DNA of 64,000 nucleotides. Origin: Flavobacterium sp. (GTDB lineage: Bacteria; Bacteroidota; Bacteroidia; Flavobacteriales; Flavobacteriaceae). Under the pieces are notes generated by a model. It was not told where the DNA came from. It saw only the letters and a list, made by a program, of their open reading frames with translations, and ran no database searches. The stretch is from positions 1 to 64,000 of the forward strand of contig NZ_JBCNKR010000005.1 of assembly GCF_039595935.1 (NCBI RefSeq), given 5' to 3'. Shown one piece after another: positions 43,898 to 51,825 of the stretch (positions are counted from its first letter, which is position 1; every line of letters starts with the position of its first letter). Position numbers and translations under genes: made by a program.

Positions 43898-43918
43898 ACT
43901 TGAAACTTTAAACCTGAA
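43898..43918. repeat. Short heptanucleotide array
   Basis: Three units, ACTTGAA, ACTTTAA and ACCTGAA, of the same family as the tgt/LptF-G spacer array. Confidence 0.6.
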
Positions 43919-43928
43919 ACAAAAAACT

Positions 43929-45233
43929 TTAATACTTCAAATAATTCTCCACCACAATTTTCGCTTTCAAATCAAACATTAAATTATAAAGTCCGAAGAA
44001 AGTGCGATTCATGTAAATGAAGTGTTTTGAACCGCGATTTCCGTTCATTTTTCTCAAATTTGTATCTTCAGAGAAACGCTTTCCTAATTCCGCAATTGCA
44101 TTGAAGAAAGTTTCATCGGCAAAATCGAAAGTTTCGTTTTGAAAAGGTTTGGTGAAAAGTGATAACAAATCATGAAACATTTCTGTGAAATATTCTACTT
44201 CTGCCGGAGAATCGTCAGGACGAAGAATTTCTAATTCAAATAATTTATCATTAAAGAGCTTTTCATCCGTAATCACATTTTTATTAATTAACTCAAAATA
44301 CGGCGTGTAGAATTCTTCCGGAATTTGTTTCATACAGCCAAAATCCAGTGCAATTAATTGATTTTGTTCGTCAACTAAAAAATTTCCAGGATGCGGATCG
44401 GCGTGAACTTTTCGCAAAACGTGAATTTGGTACATATAAAAATCCCAAAGCGCCTGCCCTATTTTATCGCCCACTTCCTGATCTGTATTTACTGCTGTAA
44501 ATTCAGAAAGATGAATTCCTGTCATCCAATCCATTGTAATGATTTTCTCTGAAGAAAACTCTGGATAATAATTCGGAAAAGTAATATTTTCAATTTTATT
44601 GCAAGCGTCTACAACTTCCTGACTTTGTTTTAATTCTAACAAATAGTTCGTTTCTTCGATCAGTTTATCTTCAACTTCTTTAAAATATTTATCAGAATCT
44701 TTTCCCTGCAGATTAAACATTCGAATGGCAATTGGTTTTACCAAAGCCAAATCTGAAGAAATGCTGTTGGCAACGCCGGGATATTGAATTTTAACAGCCA
44801 GTTTTTTGTCATTTTTCTTAGCCAGATGAACCTGACCAATACTTGCAGCGTTTACTGAATTGGGATTGAATTCGTCAAAAATTTCATAAGGAGTTTTTCC
44901 AAAATTACTTTTGAAAGTTTTTAAAACCAAAGGCGCAGAAAGTGGCGGAACAGAAAACTGCGAAAGCGAAAATTTTTCCACATAAGCCTGAGGCAGAAAA
45001 TTCTTGTCCATGCTTAACATTTGAGCCACTTTAAGTGCGCTTCCTTTTAAGCTTTTTAGTCCGTCGTAAATATCTTCGGCGTTATTTTCGTTTAGTTTAT
45101 CTCGTGTCAAATCAGGATTTACAACTTTTTCGGCGTAATGTTTAATATAGTTTACTCCAATTTTTGCCCCTGTCTGAACTAGTTTTCCGGCTCTCTCAAT
45201 TTTTGAGGTCGGAATATAATCGATTGTTTTCAT
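43929..45233 (-). CDS. ABC1/UbiB/AarF-family atypical kinase
   Basis: The 434-residue protein has the UbiB-like kinase pattern: the KxGQ-type N-terminal element (here GSALKVAQMLSMD), an Ala-rich nucleotide loop (NAASIGQVHLAKK), the ATP-binding Lys in LAVKIQYPGV, the catalytic loop VHADPHPGNFLV and the metal-binding ALDFGCMKQ. Such proteins act as ATPases supporting isoprenoid-lipid metabolism. Its gene starts inside the end of the TetR gene (4-nt overlap), so the two are translationally coupled. It probably serves lipid or quinone handling linked to the same stress response. Confidence 0.9.
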   Translation of the reverse strand: MKTIDYIPTSKIERAGKLVQTGAKIGVNYIKHYAEKVVNPDLTRDKLNENNAEDIYDGLKSLKGSALKVAQMLSMDKNFLPQAYVEKFSLSQFSVPPLSAPLVLKTFKSNFGKTPYEIFDEFNPNSVNAASIGQVHLAKKNDKKLAVKIQYPGVANSISSDLALVKPIAIRMFNLQGKDSDKYFKEVEDKLIEETNYLLELKQSQEVVDACNKIENITFPNYYPEFSSEKIITMDWMTGIHLSEFTAVNTDQEVGDKIGQALWDFYMYQIHVLRKVHADPHPGNFLVDEQNQLIALDFGCMKQIPEEFYTPYFELINKNVITDEKLFNDKLFELEILRPDDSPAEVEYFTEMFHDLLSLFTKPFQNETFDFADETFFNAIAELGKRFSEDTNLRKMNGNRGSKHFIYMNRTFFGLYNLMFDLKAKIVVENYLKY

Positions 45234-45892
45234 TGTCTGGTGTATACTTTTTCTTTAAATAGAAATTTTCCAAAATCTATTAAATGGTTCATTGGCGCAA
45301 CGTTCATTAATTCAAATGAAGCATTAACCGATTTTTCGATAAAAATATCTGTTTTTTCAAATGCGGCCGATTCGTCTTCCATCCAAAATTTAATAGTCAT
45401 CATTAATTGCAGCCAAGCCGATTCCTGAATGGCTTTTTCCTGAAATTTCTGCAGCTTTTCGACTTCTAATCTGTAATCATCCGTTAAAATTTCTGAAACA
45501 TAATTTTTAAAGCTTTCACGAAGCGTTGTCAGCTGAACTAAATTTTTAAGCGGGTTTCTGTCGATTTTAAGCGTTTGTAAAACGTAGCTTCTGTTTGCAG
45601 TTAATATTTCGAAGAAAGTAAAATAGAAACTCAGCATTTTGTTTTTCATATCGTATTGCTGATATTCTTCATTTTTGTGAAGCAGGTTAACTGTGTTTTC
45701 AAAAAACAGTCGGAATATTTCTTTTTCTAAACCTTCTAATGTTCCAAAAAAAGAATAAAACTCCGCTTCGGTAAAATCATTTTCTTTGGCAAAATGATAA
45801 ACTGATTTTGGTTTTTGACCTTTTTCCAGAACTTCTTCCATGTATATTGAAACGATATCATCTTTGGTAATTACCTTTTTTTTAGTCGCCAT
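45230..45892 (-). CDS. TetR-family transcriptional regulator
   Basis: The 220-residue protein has an N-terminal three-helix DNA-binding domain (about 8-60, ITKDDIVSIYMEEVLEKG and SVYHFAKENDFTEAEFYSFFG) and a helical ligand-binding domain typical of TetR repressors. It is divergently transcribed from the TIGR01777 epimerase gene across a 98-bp region that contains TTGTTTAA-N16-TTAAACAA, so it or the CarH-like regulator may act there. Co-translation with the ABC1 kinase suggests it controls that gene and itself. Confidence 0.87.
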   Translation of the reverse strand: MATKKKVITKDDIVSIYMEEVLEKGQKPKSVYHFAKENDFTEAEFYSFFGTLEGLEKEIFRLFFENTVNLLHKNEEYQQYDMKNKMLSFYFTFFEILTANRSYVLQTLKIDRNPLKNLVQLTTLRESFKNYVSEILTDDYRLEVEKLQKFQEKAIQESAWLQLMMTIKFWMEDESAAFEKTDIFIEKSVNASFELMNVAPMNHLIDFGKFLFKEKVYTRQ

Positions 45893-45928
45893 TTTATTAA
45901 AATTTAGAATTTGCCATAAAGGTAAACA

Positions 45929-45960
45929 TTGTTTAAGTACCTTTACTAATCCTTAAACAA
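45929..45960. promoter_or_regulatory. Candidate shared operator in the TetR/epimerase divergent region
   Basis: TTGTTTAA (45929-45936) and TTAAACAA (45953-45960) form a perfect inverted repeat with a 16-nt spacer, identical in arms and spacing to the crtI site at 38661-38692. One more base pair on each inner side (G/C) extends it to 9 bp. Confidence 0.72.
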
Positions 45961-45990
45961 GTTAGACTGTTAAATATATTATAAACTATT

Positions 45991-46902
45991 ATGGCTCAAA
46001 ATGTTCTATTAACCGGTGGAAGCGGTTTCATTGGAAGTTATTTAACTAATATTTTAATTGGAGCCGGATATTCTGTGTCTGTTTTGAGCCGTTCTGATAA
46101 AGAAAACACTTCTGAAATCACCTATTATAAATGGGATTTAAAGAAAAATTATATTGACGAAAATGCAGTTTTAAATGCTGATTACATTATTCATCTTGCC
46201 GGCGAAGGAATTGTCGAAAAGCGATGGACAGAAAAGAGAAAAAAAGCTATTCTGGAAAGCCGCACAAAACCAATCGACTTAATTTATTCTGTTTTAGAAA
46301 AACACAACAAAAAACCTGAGGCTTTTATTTCTGCTTCAGGAGTTGGAATTTACGGTGCCGTTACCAGTCATAAAATTTGTTCGGAAGAAACACCTCCGGC
46401 AAATGACTTTTTAGGAACAACCTGCCAAATTTGGGAAAGCGCTGCCGATAAAATTGAAAATTTGGGAATTAGAACCGTAAAAATTCGAACAGCTATTGTT
46501 TTAGGTAAAGATGAAGGTTTTTTAAAGAAAATCAATCCCAATTTTAAATCCGGATTTGGTGCGGTTTTAGGAACCGGAAAACAATATTTACCCTGGATTC
46601 ATATAGAAGATTTATGCCAGATTTATTGCAAAGCAGTTTCTGACAATCAAATGCATGGCCCGTATAATGCGGCCGTTACTGATAACACTACAAATTCGAG
46701 GTTTTCTAAAATACTGGCATCATTATACGGATATGCAATCTGGCTCCCGAAAATTCCACCTTTTTTACTGAGGATTGTTTTGGGCGAAATGAGTGAAGCC
46801 ATCTTAACAGGGCAAAGGGTGTCATCAGAAAAAATACAAAAAACCGGATTTGAATTTCAGTTTACTGATCTTGAAAAAGCACTTATATCAAGTATTATTT
46901 AA
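45991..46902 (+). CDS. TIGR01777-family NAD(P)-binding epimerase-like protein
   Basis: The 303-residue protein is an extended short-chain dehydrogenase of the SDR39U1 type. It begins NVLLTGGSGFIGSYLTNILI (cofactor-binding glycines), contains YIIHLAGEGIVEKRWTEKRK and FISASGVGIYG (Ser/Tyr active site), and ends in a DUF1731-like tail (SSEKIQKTGFEFQF). The physiological substrate is unknown. Members occur next to light-responsive regulators and photolyases in Pseudomonas and other bacteria, which suits this block. Its promoter region contains the shared inverted repeat. Confidence 0.9.
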   Translation: MAQNVLLTGGSGFIGSYLTNILIGAGYSVSVLSRSDKENTSEITYYKWDLKKNYIDENAVLNADYIIHLAGEGIVEKRWTEKRKKAILESRTKPIDLIYSVLEKHNKKPEAFISASGVGIYGAVTSHKICSEETPPANDFLGTTCQIWESAADKIENLGIRTVKIRTAIVLGKDEGFLKKINPNFKSGFGAVLGTGKQYLPWIHIEDLCQIYCKAVSDNQMHGPYNAAVTDNTTNSRFSKILASLYGYAIWLPKIPPFLLRIVLGEMSEAILTGQRVSSEKIQKTGFEFQFTDLEKALISSII

Positions 46903-46905
46903 GCT

Positions 46906-47478
46906 TTATTTCAAAGTCAGATAGTTATTCATTTCCTCATTTTTTACAATACCCAATAAATTTGTATTGGCCGTTTTTGAAATTTTACTGGCAACCATGC
47001 TTGGTATTGCGATATTAAAATCTGAAACTGATATTGGGTAATTACACGAAATCTGAATTCCTTCTGGAACTTTTTTTAGCAAAGCTTTCATTTCTATCAC
47101 TTTAGATTTTCCGTGCAGATACAGCTTTCCTTTAACGTCGTATTCTTTTTCAATGTTGTCAATATCCTTTAAATCAAATTTTTGAATTTTACCTTTAAAA
47201 ACGGCTTTAGGATAACGGCGGCTTTCGATATAATTTTCATTAAAATGTTCCTGCATTAAATCCATTTTAAAACGAAAATCTTTAATTACAACAGTACAGG
47301 TCAAAGTACTGGTTTCTGGCTCCAAAACAATAGTTCCGAGTTTATTTACCGCTTTAACTTCTTCAAAAAAAGGAACTGAAGCTTCAAAATCTACTACTGC
47401 CGTATTGGTTTTAAATTTATCCTGGGCGAGTATAGAAAATGCGGTAAAAAATAAAATAAGTAAAGTAGTTCTTTTCAT
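46906..47478 (-). CDS. YceI-family lipocalin-like exported protein
   Basis: From the ATG at 47478 the protein has 190 residues with a signal peptide (MKRTTLLILFFTAFSILAQ); an earlier ATG at 47490 would add four residues. The mature part has the YceI beta-barrel pattern (VVDFEASVPFFEEVKAVNK, MQEHFNENYIESRRYPKAVF). YceI-type barrels bind polyisoprenoid chains in the periplasm. Proximity to carotenoid genes makes an isoprenoid ligand attractive. Its upstream region holds a single TTAAACAA half-site (47491-47498). It converges on the epimerase gene with a 3-nt gap. Confidence 0.87.
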   Translation of the reverse strand: MKRTTLLILFFTAFSILAQDKFKTNTAVVDFEASVPFFEEVKAVNKLGTIVLEPETSTLTCTVVIKDFRFKMDLMQEHFNENYIESRRYPKAVFKGKIQKFDLKDIDNIEKEYDVKGKLYLHGKSKVIEMKALLKKVPEGIQISCNYPISVSDFNIAIPSMVASKISKTANTNLLGIVKNEEMNNYLTLK

Positions 47479-47688
47479 AATCGTCATCAATTAAACAATT
47501 ATGTCATTCTATTTCTAAGAAGAATTTTACAAGTTCAAAATAGAACGGCAGTACTCCGTGAAAAAATTTATAATCTAAATGTTTATACTTAAAGTTACGA
47601 AATTTCTAAACGCAAAGTTCCTGAACTAATGCTAAATATTTGTGAATGTTTTGGCTCTAAAAACACCTTTTATCGATGTAAAAGGCAT

Positions 47689-48090
47689 TTAAACTACATT
47701 TTCTACTTCTGTACAAATTTCAATCAAAAAACCATTCAAATCTCTGGCGTAAGCAACAACTTGTCCCCATGGTTTTTCTACCGGTTCTGAAACAATTATG
47801 GCGCCAAATGAAGTGGCTTTTTGTAAAACTTCAGGAACATTGTCTACAATAAATCCTATTTCTATAGCAAAAGGTTTGTCTTCTAAACTACTTTCTATAA
47901 AACCATCTGTGAAGTTTTGCGATGCCAGACTTTTTGATGCGAATGCAAGTGTGGTTGTCCCTGTATTTAATTCTCCATAATCATGCTCCGGACTTATAAA
48001 TTTCCTGTGAAACCCAAATGCATTTTCATAAAATGTTACTGATTCTTCTACATCTTCAACGTACAATATTGTATATCCAAATTTTACCAT
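47689..48090 (-). CDS. VOC-family (glyoxalase/dioxygenase-fold) protein
   Basis: The 133-residue protein shows two babab repeats of the vicinal-oxygen-chelate fold: GYTILYVEDVEESVTFYENAFG in the first half and EIGFIVDNVPEVLQKATSFGA followed by VAYARDLNGFLIEICTE in the second. Candidate metal ligands (an N-terminal-strand residue and the final Glu) are present, but not the full glyoxalase I set. Members include glyoxalases and antibiotic-binding proteins; the function here is unknown. It stands alone, 40 nt from the thioesterase gene upstream. Confidence 0.85.
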   Translation of the reverse strand: MVKFGYTILYVEDVEESVTFYENAFGFHRKFISPEHDYGELNTGTTTLAFASKSLASQNFTDGFIESSLEDKPFAIEIGFIVDNVPEVLQKATSFGAIIVSEPVEKPWGQVVAYARDLNGFLIEICTEVENVV

Positions 48091-48130
48091 GATTTCTTTA
48101 TTTAATGTGATTTTAATAAAGATAGGAAAT

Positions 48131-48679
48131 TTAACTGATTTCTAAAAGCACATTGTATTTATCTAAACTCGCCAAATCTTCGATAGAGTTAATATTAGCA
48201 ACCTTTTCGTGTTCTTCAACTTCTTTTCTAACTTCAATATGTTTAATCGCTTTTCTAAAACGTCGTACTTCTTCAAGATTAGATAAAATAAGTCCCGGAA
48301 CCTGAACACTTTTTCCTTCTTTATCTTTGGCAACCATCGTAAAATAAGATGAATTACAATGTTTTATTACACCCGTCTGAATATTTTCGGCTTCAACGCG
48401 AATACCTACAACCATTGAGCTTCTTCCAACATAATTTACTGAGGCTTTCATAGTTACTAATTCGCCTACTTCAATTGGCTTTAAAAAATTTACCGTATCT
48501 ACCGAAGCTGTTACACAATAATTACCGCTAAATTTTGATGCCGAAGCAAAAGCGATCTGATCGAGTAATTGCAAAATATATCCTCCGTGAATTTTTCCGC
48601 TGAAATTGGTATGCGATGGCAGCATTAATTCGGAAATACTCACTTTTGATGATGAAACGGGTTTAAAATCTGCAGTCAT
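48131..48679 (-). CDS. Acyl-CoA thioesterase (hot-dog fold)
   Basis: The 182-residue protein has the hot-dog domain of YciA/BACH-type hydrolases: ELMLPSHTNFSGKIHGGYIL with the active-site Asn/His-Gly-Gly region, LLDQIAFASASKFSGNYCVTAS and VNFLKPIEVGELV. It hydrolyses acyl-CoA thioesters; chain length is not predictable by eye. The C-terminal 50 residues form a charged helical extension. It follows rmuC by 35 nt on the same strand and may be co-transcribed with it. Confidence 0.9.
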   Translation of the reverse strand: MTADFKPVSSSKVSISELMLPSHTNFSGKIHGGYILQLLDQIAFASASKFSGNYCVTASVDTVNFLKPIEVGELVTMKASVNYVGRSSMVVGIRVEAENIQTGVIKHCNSSYFTMVAKDKEGKSVQVPGLILSNLEEVRRFRKAIKHIEVRKEVEEHEKVANINSIEDLASLDKYNVLLEIS

Positions 48680-48714
48680 GTTTTTTTGTTTTTGGAATAA
48701 TTTGGTATTATATT

Positions 48715-50088
48715 TTAATTCAGTAATTCGTTTTCATCAGAGTTTAAAGCTCTGTTGATTATATTTTCAGGAAGTGATTTCTTGGCTTTTGCTCCCATTT
48801 TTTTCAGTCTTTCTACACTCGAAATCAGGTTTCCTTTACCATCAACCAGTTTGTTCATGGCGCTTTCGTATTCTGTTTTGGTATCTTTTATTTTGTTTCC
48901 AATTTTAACCAAATCAACTACAAAACCTTCAAATTTATCATATAACGCTCCGGCTTGTCTGGCAATTTCAAAAGCATTTTCCTGTTGTTTCTGGTTGGCC
49001 CACATGCTGTCGATTGTACGAAGCGTTGCCAATAATGTACTTGGCGTAACAATTACAATATTTCTATCAAAAGCTTTCGTATACAAAGCAGAATCTTCGT
49101 TTAAAGCAATCGCAAAAGCAGGTTCTATTGGAATAAAAAGCAAAACAAAATCCGGACTTTCTATTTGGTACAAATCATGATAATTTTTATTTCCGAGCTG
49201 TTCAACATGTCGTTTAATAGATAAAACGTGTTCTCTAAGCCAGTCTGTTTTTAACAAATCAGATTCTTCATTTACCCATTTTTCATACGCAACGAGAGAA
49301 ACTTTAGAATCGACAATCATTTTCTTTCCATCTGGCAGATTAATTACAACATCGGGAAAAACACGGTTTCCTTCATTATTTACAAAACTTTGCTGTACTT
49401 CGTATTCTCTTCCTTTTTCTAAACCTGATTTTTCGAGAACACGTTCCAGAACTAATTCGCCCCAGTTTCCCTGCATCTTACTGTCTCCTTTAAGTGCTTT
49501 GGTTAAGTTTAAGGTTTCTTTACTCATTTGAGCGTTCATTTCGCTTAAACCAATAATCTGCTGGCGCAGTGCGGCGTGATAATCGATACTTTCTTTATGT
49601 GTTTGATCTACTTTTTGTTCGAATATGTGAATTTTATCCTGAAGCGGTAAAAGGATGTTTTTCATATTTTCACTGTTCTGCTCAGTGAATTTAGCCGATT
49701 TTTCTTCGAGAATTTTATTCGCCAGATTTTCAAATTCTTTGGTGAATTTTTCCTGAAGCTCATTTATTTCACTTTTTTGTTCTTTATGACGTTCCCAAAG
49801 ATTTTCAAAATCAACTTCTTTTTTAGAAAGCTGAATGGCCAGACTGTCTTTTTCGGTTCTAATATTTTCTTTTTCTGAATTACTTACCTGAAGTTGTTTC
49901 TGAAAAATAGTTCTCTCTGCTTCAAACTGTTCTTTCTGTAATTGAAGCTGATTTGCATTTGCATTTAATCTTTCTTCTAAACTTACTTTTTCTGACTGAA
50001 ACCGGGCAGAAAACAACATTTTTCCTAAGTATATTCCAAGAAATAAAGCAATTATAAAAGCCAATAAAAGCGGAAGAAATTCTAACAT
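48715..50088 (-). CDS. rmuC: DNA recombination protein RmuC
   Basis: The 457-residue protein has an N-terminal membrane helix (about 3-20), a long coiled coil (about 28-190, rich in Lys/Glu/Gln) and the RmuC nuclease-like core (about 200-400). That core shows LKGDSKMQGNWGELVLERVLE and PDVVINLPDGKKMIVDSKVSL, whose D...DSK arrangement matches restriction-like nuclease folds. RmuC limits recombination at inverted repeats in E. coli. That is of interest given how many hairpins this window carries, but no direct link can be shown. Confidence 0.94.
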   Translation of the reverse strand: MLEFLPLLLAFIIALFLGIYLGKMLFSARFQSEKVSLEERLNANANQLQLQKEQFEAERTIFQKQLQVSNSEKENIRTEKDSLAIQLSKKEVDFENLWERHKEQKSEINELQEKFTKEFENLANKILEEKSAKFTEQNSENMKNILLPLQDKIHIFEQKVDQTHKESIDYHAALRQQIIGLSEMNAQMSKETLNLTKALKGDSKMQGNWGELVLERVLEKSGLEKGREYEVQQSFVNNEGNRVFPDVVINLPDGKKMIVDSKVSLVAYEKWVNEESDLLKTDWLREHVLSIKRHVEQLGNKNYHDLYQIESPDFVLLFIPIEPAFAIALNEDSALYTKAFDRNIVIVTPSTLLATLRTIDSMWANQKQQENAFEIARQAGALYDKFEGFVVDLVKIGNKIKDTKTEYESAMNKLVDGKGNLISSVERLKKMGAKAKKSLPENIINRALNSDENELLN

Positions 50089-50259
50089 ATCTAAGTTTAT
50101 TTTAAGTAAAAGTACGCAATAATACGTAGTGCCAAATTTTTAAAATTGAAATTTCACGAATTACTGATAATTCTATACTAAATAAACATATTTTTTGTCT
50201 TTCACGCAACCTTTTTAAAGCTGCAGCATCTTTATGATATAACCTATTAAAAAAATACC

Positions 50260-51117
50260 ATGAAAAAATTGATGTTGAGCTTATTTATAGCTTTTGGATT
50301 TAGTGCGTGCTCACTTAGTAATGACGACCTGAATGTTGATTGTGGAACTAATGCTGATTTACCCTTTTCTGGCGTTCCAATTTTATGCAACTATAGTGTA
50401 AAAACTTTGCCAAATAATCCGAGTGCACTTATCATAAGTTCTCAGGAAAAAATGGATCTTTATTTTACTAAACATGAAAATACTTGTACAGTTGCGAGCG
50501 ATCCTGTAATTGATTATAGTAAATACTATCTGGTTGCACTTTTTGCCGGGGCTAAACCTACAAATGGCTATGCAATAAAAATTACATCAATTACTGAAAA
50601 CAACTGCGAAATCATTATTAATTTTTATGAAAAAGGACCGCAGACCGGCGAAACTTTAACGCAGACTCCAACTTATCCAACTGATTTTATTTTGATTCCA
50701 AAAACGGCAAAAGGAATTTTGTTTAACAGAACTAACGAGAGCCCTGATAATATCGTAATTGGAAATTTTGGAACAACAAACGACTTTTTTCAGATCAATG
50801 ATTACAATATTTTAAAATTCTTAGGCGTAACTCTTAACAACTACGAATTTGATCAATATAAATACAATGCAAAAACAGTAAGAAGTGAATATACATTGTT
50901 TTCAAAAAACATCCCTGCAGAAATTTTAGCAATTAAAGGTCAGACTAAAACTTATGGTACGCCAAATTCTGCAGGTCAGGGTGGTGTTTATTTTGAACTT
51001 CGTCAAGGTATAACGGTAACTAAAATTTACATTGATAATAATGACACCGCTGATCAAAGCAGCGAAATAAAAGCTTTCAAAATGGCTATTAAATCAAAAA
51101 TTAACAATTTAAAATAA
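50260..51117 (+). CDS. PrcB-like protease-complex-subunit lipoprotein
   Basis: The 285-residue lipoprotein has a lipobox ending GFSAC (Cys17). The middle (about 85-150) matches the PrcB C-terminal domain: YLVALFAGAKPTNGYAIKIT through TQTPTYPTDFILIPK. In Treponema PrcB stabilises the PrtP protease. Flavobacterial relatives are mostly uncharacterised lipoproteins. The C-terminal half (about 155-285) is beta-rich and unknown. No protease gene is adjacent. It is followed by the ECF sigma operon 153 nt downstream. Confidence 0.8.
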   Translation: MKKLMLSLFIAFGFSACSLSNDDLNVDCGTNADLPFSGVPILCNYSVKTLPNNPSALIISSQEKMDLYFTKHENTCTVASDPVIDYSKYYLVALFAGAKPTNGYAIKITSITENNCEIIINFYEKGPQTGETLTQTPTYPTDFILIPKTAKGILFNRTNESPDNIVIGNFGTTNDFFQINDYNILKFLGVTLNNYEFDQYKYNAKTVRSEYTLFSKNIPAEILAIKGQTKTYGTPNSAGQGGVYFELRQGITVTKIYIDNNDTADQSSEIKAFKMAIKSKINNLK

Positions 51118-51270
51118 ACAGTTTACTAAGCCTTTTGTTTCTTGATACCAAGCTACAAAAGGATTGATAATCAAAAACTAACAAAAAATACCGCTAGTTC
51201 TAACTCTTTACAAAAGATAGTTTTGTAAGCATTTAAGAACTATTTTTGCAAAACCAAATTAATCCATTTT

Positions 51271-51825
51271 TTGAAAGACGATTTAGAAAAATATATCAAA
51301 CTGTGCATGAAAAATGACAGAGAGGGACAACTGAAAATATATCAGTTGTTCTCTCCTGTTTTATATGGTATCTGTTTGAAATATATGAAAAATGAAGACG
51401 ATGCTAAGGATGTCTTTCAGGAAGCATTTGTTATTGTTTTTCAAAAAATCAGTCAATACAAATTTGAAGGAAGTTTTGAAGGCTGGCTAAAACGGATTTT
51501 TATCAATAAACTGATTGAAACTTTAAATAAGAAGAAAAAAGAAAGTTTCTTCCTTGATGTTTTTGACCCCGATACCGATTTTGTTGAAGAAGAAGAACTG
51601 GAAGTTATCCCGATAGAACAGGAAAAACTACTGGAATATATAAGGGATTTACCTGATCAATACCGAACGGTTTTTAACCTTTACGTTTTTGAAAAAAAGA
51701 AACACAAAGAGATTGCCGAATTATTAAAAATCTCCGAAGGAACATCAAAATCAAATTTGAACAGAGCCAAGCACATTTTGCAAAAAAGAATACTACAGAG
51801 TAAAAAAAATTTTAAGATAGCATGA
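51271..51825 (+). CDS. ECF-type RNA polymerase sigma factor
   Basis: The 184-residue protein has sigma region 2 (about 20-90, with DDAKDVFQEAFVIVFQKISQ and FEGWLKRIFINKLIE) and region 4 (about 125-175, LPDQYRTVFNLYVFEKKKHK, then the helix-turn-helix SEGTSKSNLNRAKHIL). No ATG opens the conserved start; TTG at 51271 is the best initiator. Consensus -7 elements at 51218-51225 (TAGTTTTG) and 51241-51248 (TATTTTTG) lie just before it. The stop overlaps the next gene's ATG by 4 nt, so the next product is expected to be its antagonist. Confidence 0.93.
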   Translation: MKDDLEKYIKLCMKNDREGQLKIYQLFSPVLYGICLKYMKNEDDAKDVFQEAFVIVFQKISQYKFEGSFEGWLKRIFINKLIETLNKKKKESFFLDVFDPDTDFVEEEELEVIPIEQEKLLEYIRDLPDQYRTVFNLYVFEKKKHKEIAELLKISEGTSKSNLNRAKHILQKRILQSKKNFKIA

